From positions 1 through 24,594 of IMG/VR virus record IMGVR_UViG_3300034685_000134: a DNA stretch of 24,594 nucleotides; one strand, written 5' to 3'. Shown in pieces: positions 5,912 through 11,946 of the stretch. Made by a program: the position numbers and the translations under genes. How positions within the stretch are numbered: the stretch's first letter is position 1; each line of letters opens with the position of its first letter. This DNA comes from a virus. Below the pieces are notes generated by a model, which saw only the letters and a list, made by a program, of their open reading frames with translations, was not told the DNA's origin and did not search any database.

Positions 5912-6318
5912 TCCTTAGCGAATAAAAAGTTTGCCTTCCTGCCATTAGACCTAAACAGTATAGACCCCCTGCCCGGATAAGACAATTGCGATTTGTTAAC
6001 TCTTACGCTATACGGAACGAAAGGCATCAGCACATCGTAAAAAGCATCATCATCAAAAACTATCTGTACAGCGATTATTATATTATTCTCATCGGCTCCG
6101 ATTCTAATTTCCTCGTTATTGTATTCCCTTTTATAAATTCTCTCCGTACCGAAGCCCACTTTAAACGGAATAATTGTGTCTGGCTTAGCCCAGAAAATAC
6201 TATCAGCTGTTTCCGCTGGTTTCCCGAATAGCCCAAAATATTTCGCTGCAATCATATTAGTTTGACTGTAAGCAGCTAGGCTAAACATCATTGTAATCAG
6301 TAATAACATTCTTTTCAT
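5908..6318 (-). CDS. small secreted or periplasmic protein
   Basis: A 136-aa protein with a classic Sec signal peptide: basic KR at positions 2-3, a hydrophobic core to about residue 16, and a likely cleavage at AYSQ|T (about 18-20). That is a common cleavage region in Bacteroidota exported proteins. There is no lipobox cysteine. The mature part is about 115 residues of mixed beta-rich sequence with no enzyme motif I recognise. It overlaps the upstream gene by 38 bases and the downstream gene by 4. A secreted product inside a replication operon is unexpected. It may act in the envelope, for example in superinfection exclusion, but that is inference from location only. Confidence 0.62.
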   Translation of the reverse strand: MKRMLLLITMMFSLAAYSQTNMIAAKYFGLFGKPAETADSIFWAKPDTIIPFKVGFGTERIYKREYNNEEIRIGADENNIIIAVQIVFDDDAFYDVLMPFVPYSVRVNKSQLSYPGRGSILFRSNGRKANFLFAKE

Positions 6319-6595
6319 GGCGCTCTTTAAATTTAGTTCTTAATTTATTTTTATAAAAATTAACTAACTTACCGATTTCGTTTATTACAAACTTAATCTC
6401 TCTTTTGTTTTGTACGTTACGTTCGACTCCATGGTTGCCTACAATCTTAATGTTTTTATAAAAACCAACTCGAACATAAAGTTTTTCGTTTTCGTTTTCC
6501 ACATCTACGATTACTCCGTCGTATGGAACAAAGTTCAAATAGACTTCGAGCAACCGTTTCAGGTATAACAATTTAATTTCTTGGCTCCTTTTCAT
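6281..6595 (-). CDS. hypothetical small basic protein
   Basis: A 104-aa Lys/Arg-rich protein starting MKRSQEIKLLYLKRLLEVYL. It has an N-terminal helix, a middle of predicted strands (GVIVDVENENEKLYVRVGFY) and a basic helical C-terminus. The charge would suit nucleic-acid binding, but no motif supports it. It overlaps the GroES-like gene by 23 bases and the secreted protein gene by 38. The function is unknown. Confidence 0.6.
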   Translation of the reverse strand: MKRSQEIKLLYLKRLLEVYLNFVPYDGVIVDVENENEKLYVRVGFYKNIKIVGNHGVERNVQNKREIKFVINEIGKLVNFYKNKLRTKFKERHEKNVITDYNDV

Positions 6596-7244
6596 AAACT
6601 CCTTCTATGTTAAAGATAGAAACAAACCTGTACTTGTTGCCGTCTAAAAACAAATGCAAATCATTCTCGAGGAATATTATAGGCTGTCTCGTAATAATCC
6701 TATCTCCCACTTTAACAGGTGCAGCTTTCTTATGCTTATGCTCAACCACCTGTCCTACATATTTAACAATTGCTTCTTTTGCGTCAACATATTCCTCCTC
6801 ATAACCAAGGGCAGACTTTTTCTTAATTACAGGTTCGCACAATACTTTCCCATTCAGCGGATAAATTTCATCCCCACGTTTTCGGACTATCAACGACGCA
6901 TAGTCGAGGAGGTAATAGTAACATTTTCCGATTTCAAATAGCGTAGCAGTCATTCCTGAGTGGAAGTCAAACCACACCAAATCACCTACCTCGACTTCAA
7001 TATGCGCCGTAATGTTTTCCGACAGACTTAAACCAGAGGATTTTAAAACTACCTCGCCATATCTTATAGCATGATCGACAGGCTGATACCTTCTTTTTTC
7101 GGTATGTACGCTTTCAATATCGCCAAGCATAAGATTTCCAACTTTAAGGTATTCATCTGGGAATACCCTAATCAACACCTTCCCATTTAAAATCCTCTGG
7201 GGAAGTTTTTCTAACATTATGCTAGAACGGTAATCCGTCATCAT
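6573..7244 (-). CDS. GroES-like co-chaperonin, tandem-domain candidate
   Basis: A 223-aa protein that appears to hold two GroES-type beta-barrel repeats. The first runs from about residue 20 (NGKVLIRVFPDE) through RYGEVV and VEVGDLVWF to YASLIVRK (about 135). The second runs from about 143 (YPLNGKVLCEPV) through IVKYVGQVV and VKVGDRII to the end. GroES-family markers are the opening 'GkVLi.p', the 'G.Vv' strand, 'VkVGD.v' and a closing hydrophobic strand. If correct it would cap or modify the host GroEL for folding phage proteins, like T4 Gp31. A start at the in-frame ATG at 7217 would avoid the 23-base overlap with ssb. The assignment rests on pattern resemblance and is moderate. Confidence 0.5.
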   Translation of the reverse strand: MMTDYRSSIMLEKLPQRILNGKVLIRVFPDEYLKVGNLMLGDIESVHTEKRRYQPVDHAIRYGEVVLKSSGLSLSENITAHIEVEVGDLVWFDFHSGMTATLFEIGKCYYYLLDYASLIVRKRGDEIYPLNGKVLCEPVIKKKSALGYEEEYVDAKEAIVKYVGQVVEHKHKKAAPVKVGDRIITRQPIIFLENDLHLFLDGNKYRFVSIFNIEGVYEKEPRN

Positions 7245-7524
7245 CTTTCTTTTGGCTTGATGCTTTTTCTACTATGGTTAAATTTTCAACAACCAATGAA
7301 GTATAATATTTTTCTTTATACTCCCTACAGTTGATTTTAAAATCAACCGTTAAAACATCGCCTATTTGGGCTTCGGAAAGCAATTCTGCGTGCTGGTTCC
7401 ATGCGTCAAAACAGAATAGCCTATCTTTAACGCTGATGACAAACTGGGCTACTTTCCATTGTCCGTTCTTTCCCTCGCCTGAACGAGTTTCAAGTTTTTT
7501 TGCTAGTTTTCCTTTTACTTCCAT
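7222..7524 (-). CDS. ssb: single-stranded DNA-binding protein, DUF3127-like
   Basis: A 100-aa OB-fold protein. The start MEVKGKLAKKLETRSGEGKN and the following strands (QWKVAQFVISV, LFCFDAWNQ, IGDVLTVDFKINCREY) match the compact DUF3127/SSB-like family found in Bacteroidota. The C-terminal tail KKDDDGLPF is the acidic Pro-Phe peptide by which bacterial SSBs bind polymerase, helicase and repair partners. The protein would coat single-stranded phage DNA during replication or recombination. It overlaps the 75-aa gene upstream by 10 bases. The start is supported by alignment of the first strand with the family's usual N-terminus. Confidence 0.85.
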   Translation of the reverse strand: MEVKGKLAKKLETRSGEGKNGQWKVAQFVISVKDRLFCFDAWNQHAELLSEAQIGDVLTVDFKINCREYKEKYYTSLVVENLTIVEKASSQKKDDDGLPF

Positions 7525-7742
7525 ATTAACACTTTTTTAAACATTTCGGTTATTTGAAATTCATCACTCTCTATTATTTCAACAGGATACTCATAAACTT
7601 CCCGAGGTCCTGCCACGAATATACTCTTGACTTTATACGTATAAAACTGTTCCTTTGTAGGGTCTATTTGCACAATATCAAATATTGTCATTACTGGCGT
7701 TTTGCCAGACGGCATTTTACTGTAAGTCGCTATCGGCTTCAT
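7515..7742 (-). CDS. hypothetical small protein
   Basis: A 75-aa protein that looks beta-rich (MTIFDIVQIDPTKEQFYTYK, SIFVAGPREVYEYPVEII), ending in a basic helix. There is no signal, membrane span or metal site. The start at 7742 overlaps the previous gene by 26 bases. An in-frame ATG at 7715 lies directly after the previous stop and is an equally good start. It immediately precedes ssb in the operon. The family is unknown. Confidence 0.58.
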   Translation of the reverse strand: MKPIATYSKMPSGKTPVMTIFDIVQIDPTKEQFYTYKVKSIFVAGPREVYEYPVEIIESDEFQITEMFKKVLIWK

Positions 7743-7914
7743 CCGTAAACGTTTTTACAAATACATCAATAAATTCTTTTTCTTCATCCGAAAGGTCGAG
7801 GCTTTTAACAAAACCAGGCTTTGAAAAATGACTTGAAATTTTCAAAAGAATGCCAACTAGCATTTGCAATTCTTCAGCCTCAAAATCTATTCGATACCTG
7901 TAATTAACAATCAT
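7717..7914 (-). CDS. hypothetical small acidic protein
   Basis: A 65-aa acidic protein starting MIVNYRYRIDFEAEELQMLV, with a short strand then two helices and an acidic tail (TDEADSDLQ). It overlaps the upstream gene by 4 bases (7911-7914) and the downstream gene by 26. Small acidic proteins in early phage operons are often inhibitors of host enzymes, but there is no direct evidence for that here. Confidence 0.58.
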   Translation of the reverse strand: MIVNYRYRIDFEAEELQMLVGILLKISSHFSKPGFVKSLDLSDEEKEFIDVFVKTFTDEADSDLQ

Positions 7915-8261
7915 AAATTCAAATACTTTTTAATTTGTAATATTTTTTCACTGTCAGGAACGCGGCTTTCGATTATTCTAACTATCTTGATAAACGCCTT
8001 ATCATCAAGCACTCTCTCAAATAGATAATAATAGTTTAGTGTTTTCATTAACGACTTCTTTTCCATCGATAATTCAGACACTTTCTGCTCTAATTTCTTT
8101 GCTTTTACTTGAGCGTTCTCCTGGACTGCACGGATAAGACCATACTTAGTGGCAACAAATCTTTCTCCATCTGGAGAAACATACGCTCCATCTCGTGGTT
8201 TTAAATCGTTATACCACGCTATATAAGCGATTGCTTTCGCTAAAAGTTCTTTGCTTTTCAT
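7911..8261 (-). CDS. hypothetical coiled-coil protein
   Basis: A 116-aa protein. Residues 1-45 contain KPRDGAYVSPDGERFVATKY, followed by a likely coiled coil at about 47-75 (Lys/Glu/Leu heptad-like, VKAKKLEQKVSELSMEKKSL) and a helical C-terminus. It overlaps both neighbours by 4 bases (8258-8261 and 7911-7914), which is strong support for a real, coupled gene. The function is not recognised. Confidence 0.62.
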   Translation of the reverse strand: MKSKELLAKAIAYIAWYNDLKPRDGAYVSPDGERFVATKYGLIRAVQENAQVKAKKLEQKVSELSMEKKSLMKTLNYYYLFERVLDDKAFIKIVRIIESRVPDSEKILQIKKYLNL

Positions 8262-8845
8262 CTGAAAAGAATGCTATCTAGAGTTGCCTCATCATTATCT
8301 AATATATCGCCAAGTTCAATTGTACATGAAGCGTCTCGCTTCAATATCGCCGACGTATAAATTCCCCACCTATCTATTGCTACAACATAAGTAATTACAC
8401 CTAAGTTGTTTAAATGTTTTACCAGTGGGCCATAGTCAGTGTCAGACACAAAAAGTACAGCTACTTGGAACTCGTTGTTCATCGCTCCCCGAATTGCATC
8501 GCAGGCTAAATCAACGTCCACCCCTCTTTCCATCATATCATCATCTTTTGGATACATAGGGGTTATAGATAAATCATACCCTAGAGACCACACAACTTCC
8601 ATTGACAGACGATCATACTTTATTGCATCTTCCTCCAAAGATCGAGTAGGCTTCGCCCCTACAAAGAATTTTGCTCCGCAAAAGATTGTTTCTTCTGATG
8701 AGCCAATCCTTTCGTTTTTAATCACTTCGTCTGAAATGAATGAGACTAATTTACCAAGATTCAACCCATGGCCAGTTTTCTTTTTTACAGCGTCAAATAA
8801 GGCCATATATACTCTGTGTTGTACGAACAATTTTATCTTTTTCAT
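8258..8845 (-). CDS. NYN/LabA-like PIN-domain protein
   Basis: A 195-aa protein of the NYN (LabA/DUF88) group, a PIN-fold family that usually cuts RNA. Visible motifs are ERGVDVDLACDAI (about 107-119, with D110, D112 and D116) and FVSDTDYGPLVKHL (about 132-145, with D135 and D137), matching the family's KGVDVxLxxD and SGDxDFxPL. The usual opening FVDGxN is instead FVQHRVYM at residues 7-14, so the first catalytic Asp and its partner Asn appear replaced. The enzyme could be inactive, or use other acids. It starts 2 bases after the dnaN stop, so the pair is co-translated. The role may be RNA turnover or binding during infection. Confidence 0.72.
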   Translation of the reverse strand: MKKIKLFVQHRVYMALFDAVKKKTGHGLNLGKLVSFISDEVIKNERIGSSEETIFCGAKFFVGAKPTRSLEEDAIKYDRLSMEVVWSLGYDLSITPMYPKDDDMMERGVDVDLACDAIRGAMNNEFQVAVLFVSDTDYGPLVKHLNNLGVITYVVAIDRWGIYTSAILKRDASCTIELGDILDNDEATLDSILFR

Positions 8846-8847
8846 TT

Positions 8848-9858
8848 TTATTCAACCATTAAAGGCATTAAGTAAGTTTTTTTATTCCCATTCTGAAACA
8901 AAACAATCTTGTTTGAACCCCAAAAAGACATTGTAATATCATCTGCATATTCAAATACAGAAAGGATTTCAAGCAAGTATCTTCCCGATAACCCAACATT
9001 AACATCTGCTTTAATCCCAGTGTCAATCAGACACGATACATTAAAATCGAGATCAACAGCGGATATTTTTAAGGTATCATCTGAAAAGAATTTAATGGTA
9101 TGCGTGTTAGCGTTAGCGTAAACTAAAGCCTGATTAATAACAGACTTCAAATTACCAACGTTAAACTGTGCTATGGATAATGGAGATTCCTTAGGAAGCA
9201 TCGCTGCAAAATTAGGATAATTACCTTCCACAAGCCTAGATTGCACTTTGACATGGTCATTGTCAAATGTTATTGATTGATTCCCAATAGTAACCCTACC
9301 TGGGCTACTTGGGGCCAATCTAGGTAAGGAAGGGTTAATTATTACTGAAAAATTTCCGACTGGTTCATTAATTTTCGTATGGAACAACCTATGAGCATCT
9401 GATGAATAAATACTGATACCGTCCCCACCTTCAATATAAATACCAGATAGATAAGGTCTCAACTCATCTTTTGAAACAAAGGTAGATGCCGATTTAATGG
9501 CGTTAATAAAATCCTCATCAACATCAAACGATATTACCTCATCATCGATTAATGGGATAGGATAATCCTCGGCAGGCAGATGCGGAAGAGTAAATTTCCC
9601 AGTCTTGGTTTTGATGATTACATTCTTGTCATCTGTAATGATTTCATAATCAGAATCTCCCAACACGGAGATTGTTTTATTAAACCTGCCGTACTCGACG
9701 CATACAGGATTAAATGCAAATGGAGCTTTAACCGTTATATGCGTCTCGAGGTCTGTTCCCTCGATTTTTTCTGCGCCTATAACCACATACTCAAGTATAG
9801 GTATAGGGGACTTTTTAATTAGCCCAGAAAAGGGCTTTAATAGGTCTTTAATGTTCAT
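8848..9858 (-). CDS. dnaN: DNA polymerase sliding clamp (beta clamp, DnaN-like)
   Basis: A 336-aa protein with the marks of the bacterial beta clamp: LPAEDYPIP (about 93-101), RPYLSGIYIE (about 137-146), SSDAHRLF (about 155-162, family ATDgHRL), RLVEGNYPNF (about 211-220, family RLieGxFPdY) and the C-terminal TYLMPLMVE (328-336, family LvMPmrl). It is slightly shorter than bacterial DnaN (about 366 aa), as phage copies tend to be. A ring of two subunits would tether a DNA polymerase, host or phage, to the template. It is the first gene of the 17-gene leftward operon, with its own promoter at 9887-9918. No clamp loader or polymerase gene is in the window, so it probably relies on the host loader. 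Confidence 0.93.
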   Translation of the reverse strand: MNIKDLLKPFSGLIKKSPIPILEYVVIGAEKIEGTDLETHITVKAPFAFNPVCVEYGRFNKTISVLGDSDYEIITDDKNVIIKTKTGKFTLPHLPAEDYPIPLIDDEVISFDVDEDFINAIKSASTFVSKDELRPYLSGIYIEGGDGISIYSSDAHRLFHTKINEPVGNFSVIINPSLPRLAPSSPGRVTIGNQSITFDNDHVKVQSRLVEGNYPNFAAMLPKESPLSIAQFNVGNLKSVINQALVYANANTHTIKFFSDDTLKISAVDLDFNVSCLIDTGIKADVNVGLSGRYLLEILSVFEYADDITMSFWGSNKIVLFQNGNKKTYLMPLMVE

Positions 9859-9886
9859 AGATTTTATTTTTTTTAAAATAACATTG

Positions 9887-9918
9887 CAAAGATACGAATA
9901 ATTTTTAACAATTCCAAA
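9887..9918 (-). promoter_or_regulatory. Bacteroidota-type promoter for the dnaN operon
   Basis: On the reverse strand TTTG (9918-9915), 20 bases, then TATCTTTG (9894-9887), preceded by TTCG. The ATG of dnaN follows at 9858. No other convincing promoter was found down to 2289, so this one probably drives the whole clamp-to-methyltransferase operon. Confidence 0.75.
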
Positions 9919-9935
9919 TTTTTTAACAGAAAAGA

Positions 9936-10349
9936 TTAAGAAATATTTATCTCCACTATATTCCTTTTATATTTATTTACCTTATTTTTATACTTAATTG
10001 TGGCAGTTTTTTTATGCCCTTTTGGGCCGCCATTCCATATCCTTACATCGTTGCCATAAATATCCAAATAACGCTTAAAAACCGTTATAGCTTTTAATGG
10101 ATTATACATTTCTTCAAGTTTATAATTAGTGCCATAATAATAGTTTATATCATCTATAACGCACTGCCTAACTTGAAGAAGTCCAACGGCGTTTTCCGCA
10201 GGGTTGTATGCTTTCATGTCCCCCGCTGATTCTACCATTACGACTCCCCACAATATGGATAAAAATTCATCATGGTTTATCTCATATGAAAATCCAGGAG
10301 CGTAACATTTAATAGGAATGAACAATGCAAAAAAGAGTAACTTTCTCAT
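9936..10349 (-). CDS. secreted lysozyme-like lytic transglycosylase
   Basis: A 137-aa protein with an N-terminal signal peptide (basic RK, hydrophobic core LLFFALFIPI, likely cleavage after CYA at about 17) and a compact SLT-like domain. The catalytic acid is probably Glu40 in VMVESAG. AVGLLQVRQ (about 54-62) corresponds to the family GLMQ motif, MYNPLKAI (81-88) to the conserved 'Np..ni' segment, and IWNGGPKG (104-111) to AYNaG. It would cleave peptidoglycan between MurNAc and GlcNAc in the periplasm after Sec export. It is transcribed alone from its own promoter at 10401-10432, between the origin-like region and dnaN. A DNA-entry or lysis role are both possible. Cys15 is not in a good lipobox. 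Confidence 0.75.
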   Translation of the reverse strand: MRKLLFFALFIPIKCYAPGFSYEINHDEFLSILWGVVMVESAGDMKAYNPAENAVGLLQVRQCVIDDINYYYGTNYKLEEMYNPLKAITVFKRYLDIYGNDVRIWNGGPKGHKKTATIKYKNKVNKYKRNIVEINIS

Positions 10350-10400
10350 AATTAATTTTTTTTGTTATCGGCAAAAATAGCATTTTAAATTTTAACGGCA

Positions 10401-10432
10401 CAAATGTACGAAAAAATTTTGAGAAATCCAAT
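10401..10432 (-). promoter_or_regulatory. Bacteroidota-type promoter for the lysozyme-like gene
   Basis: On the reverse strand the -7 box is TACATTTG (10408-10401), preceded by TTCG. The -33 position holds ATTG (10432-10429), 20 bases upstream. The spacer closely resembles that of the promoter at 1662-1693 (shared TTTCTCAAAA). Confidence 0.65.
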
Positions 10433-10511
10433 TTTTTTTAAGCAAAAAAATACCATGCCTCTAATTTTGCATTTTAAGGTATCAAATTTCAACGTTCTTC
10501 GTTCGGGAGTA

Positions 10512-10519
10512 CAAATATA
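10512..10519 (-). promoter_or_regulatory. candidate second -7 box in the non-coding region
   Basis: TATATTTG on the reverse strand fits the Bacteroidota -7 consensus exactly and abuts the 43-bp shared element. There is no good TTG 19-21 bases upstream; that position is occupied by the conserved TTTAAGCG of the element. It may therefore depend on an activator that binds the element, or be fortuitous. Confidence 0.35.
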
Positions 10520-10558
10520 CCACTTAGGGGTAGAACGCTTAAATATGAGCCTAAAAAT
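10516..10558. repeat. 43-bp intergenic element, copy 2
   Basis: Matches 2231-2273 at 34 of 43 positions in the same orientation. The central inverted repeat is degenerate here (ACCACTTAGGGGTAGA), while TTAAAT and AGCCTAAAAAT are preserved. The element lies directly upstream (leftward sense) of the -7-like box at 10512-10519. Confidence 0.55.
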
Positions 10559-10619
10559 GCCCTTAAATGGCTTTCTATTAATCGAGATTAAATCGAGTTG
10601 AGTTATGATTAACTTTTTT

Positions 10620-10646
10620 GGGGGGGGACTATAGGGGGGGGTATAG
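10620..10646. repeat. paired G8 runs with inverted repeat
   Basis: Two runs of exactly eight G (10620-10627 and 10634-10641) are separated by ACTATA. The second run is flanked by ACTATA and TATAGT, so it forms the loop of a 6-bp inverted repeat. The pair could fold into a four-tract G-quadruplex. It borders the iteron array. Confidence 0.6.
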
Positions 10647-10873
10647 TAAGTAATATTAGTTATTCTATATCGATTCTTATAGTATATCTAGTATGTATTA
10701 AACATCTTTTAGCATTCCTTACATTCTGTTAGTTTACTTATATTGGTTTATCTATAATACTATTCTTTTAGTAAGTAATAATGGTTATAAATATAGTTTA
10801 AGCCGCTTGTGTTATTTAGTATATTATAGTAAATACTATTGGTTATACTAAGTAATAGTGGTTTATCTATATA
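10645..10873 (+). repeat. iteron-like direct repeats (five imperfect copies)
   Basis: Five same-direction copies of a degenerate unit resembling AGTAAGTAATAnTGGTTAT, usually followed within about 10 bases by TATA. They begin at 10645, 10731, 10770, 10828 and 10847. Copies 2 and 5 share GGTTTATCTATA exactly, and copies 4 and 5 are almost adjacent. Repeats next to an A/T tract are typical of binding sites for a replication initiator; the DnaA-like protein at 3266-3709 is one candidate to bind them. Confidence 0.5.
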
Positions 10874-10910
10874 CTAACATATATGTTTTATACATAAACA
10901 TTCTTTGTAT

Positions 10911-11020
10911 ATATTATATATAAGCATTGTTCTATATTATATATTATATATTATATATATATATTATATATTATTATATATAGTATATTATATATAAGTA
11001 AGTAAAGTAATTAGTATATA
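10911..11020. other. A/T tract, candidate DNA unwinding element
   Basis: Almost entirely A and T, including 50 consecutive A/T bases at 10933-10982 with a tandem TATATTA heptamer at its start. Such tracts melt easily and sit beside initiator repeats in many replication origins. Confidence 0.5.
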
Positions 11021-11021
11021 A

Positions 11022-11037
11022 GGGGGGTATGGGGGGG
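11022..11037. repeat. G6-TAT-G7 tract
   Basis: Six G, TAT, seven G, immediately beyond the stop codon of the exonuclease gene. It mirrors the G8 pair at the other side of the AT-rich region, so the two G-rich tracts bracket the repeats. Confidence 0.5.
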
Positions 11038-11040
11038 AAA

Positions 11041-11940
11041 TTATCTGAGCAAGTTTTTCTTTGTGAGCTTTTTGATGTTGTTGTGTCGTCCTCTAGAAAC
11101 ATGTCCGCAATCTTTGCATCTGTAAGAGCTGTAAACGCCAGCAGGTGTAAAATATTCGCCAATTTCTTTTACATTGTAAGAACCACATCTGGGGCATGCT
11201 GAATCTATTGCTTCTGTTAAAATAGCCATATTTGGGTGGGTTTTTATCCAAGGTCTTATTTCCACGTATGCTTCTTCAAGAAGTCTAACATCGTTATCGC
11301 AATATTCTGCCATATAGGTTAGAGCTTCTTCATCTCCTTTGATACATTTCTCCCAAAGTTCAATGTCGGTTTGTATTTTTTCTTTATTGAACATTAGTTG
11401 AGAAACATAGTTTAGACTTGAACGAGTAAAAGCGAATCGGCTTTTGACGGTTTTATATAAATCAATTGAAGCAAAATTTTTAGGCGGTGGCATTTTATGT
11501 AGTAGAAATCTGGTGTTCAATCTTTTAATATCAAATTTATCTCCGTTATAAGTTACAATGGCATCAGCCTGGTTTATTAAATTATAAATTTCTTCTGCTA
11601 TTCTTTTGTCATCTTCATTAATAGCCTCATCAGGTGTTTGCACGGCTGAAAAAATTTCTGGCTCAAAAAGCCATTTAGCAGACCAACATATCATATGCCA
11701 TTCCCGTAAAATTTTATCCGTGCTAAATACAGGCTGAAAAATATTAAAAGCCATACAAACCATAGGGGATATTTCAATATCAAGCAAAAGAATCTTAGGA
11801 ATCCTGAATTTAATTTCTTTTGCGAAATTTATATATCTAACCAACGATGCTGGTCGTAGATTGTAATGTACTAGAGTTGCATTAAAACCGTGTATCTCGA
11901 GATATTCCATGATCTCGATTAGTTTACTATCGCTAATCAT
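11041..11940 (-). CDS. DnaQ-like 3'-5' exonuclease with zinc ribbon
   Basis: A 299-aa protein in three parts. Residues about 5-42 form an N-terminal helix-turn-helix-like segment (LRPASLVRYINFAKEI). Residues about 48-230 form an RNase H-fold exonuclease with the DEDD acids: LLLDIE (D54, E56), TYNGDKFDIKRL (N132, D137) and AEYCDNDVRLL (D217). This is the YprB/RNase_H_2-like group related to family B polymerase proofreading domains. Residues 249-278 form a zinc ribbon with CPRC (249-252) and CKDC (275-278). It probably trims DNA ends or single strands, with the ribbon helping nucleic-acid binding. It follows the 89-aa gene by 6 bases, as the second gene of a two-gene leftward operon from the promoter at 12241. 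There is no polymerase domain. Confidence 0.8.
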   Translation of the reverse strand: MISDSKLIEIMEYLEIHGFNATLVHYNLRPASLVRYINFAKEIKFRIPKILLLDIEISPMVCMAFNIFQPVFSTDKILREWHMICWSAKWLFEPEIFSAVQTPDEAINEDDKRIAEEIYNLINQADAIVTYNGDKFDIKRLNTRFLLHKMPPPKNFASIDLYKTVKSRFAFTRSSLNYVSQLMFNKEKIQTDIELWEKCIKGDEEALTYMAEYCDNDVRLLEEAYVEIRPWIKTHPNMAILTEAIDSACPRCGSYNVKEIGEYFTPAGVYSSYRCKDCGHVSRGRHNNIKKLTKKNLLR

Positions 11941-11946
11941 GGTTAT

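Larger units (their letters stand above)
10350..11040. other. 691-base non-coding region with origin-like structure
   Basis: This is the longest gene-free stretch. From left to right it holds the lysozyme promoter (10401-10432), a second -7-like box with the 43-bp shared element (10512-10558), a pair of G8 runs (10620-10641), iteron-like repeats (10645-10873), a very AT-rich tract (about 10900-11020) and a G6/G7 pair (11022-11037) next to the exonuclease stop codon. The combination suggests a replication origin. No tRNA or stable RNA fold was recognised. Confidence 0.6.

Noticed and set aside
8439-8936. A 165-codon rightward frame opposite the NYN and dnaN genes
   Set aside because: It is antisense to two well-supported genes, crosses their junction, and its product looks like Ser/Phe-rich antisense sequence without motifs.
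10404-10601. A 65-codon rightward frame in the non-coding region
   Set aside because: It overlaps the lysozyme promoter and the 43-bp element, has no plausible protein features and runs through A/T-rich DNA where open frames arise by chance.
10645-10873. Possible CRISPR array in the repeat region
   Set aside because: The repeats are degenerate, about 20 bases long and irregularly spaced, with no uniform spacers and no cas genes nearby.
10974-11162. A leftward frame crossing from the exonuclease gene into the A/T tract
   Set aside because: It is out of frame with the clearly conserved zinc ribbon and ends in low-complexity Tyr/Ile sequence derived from the A/T tract.
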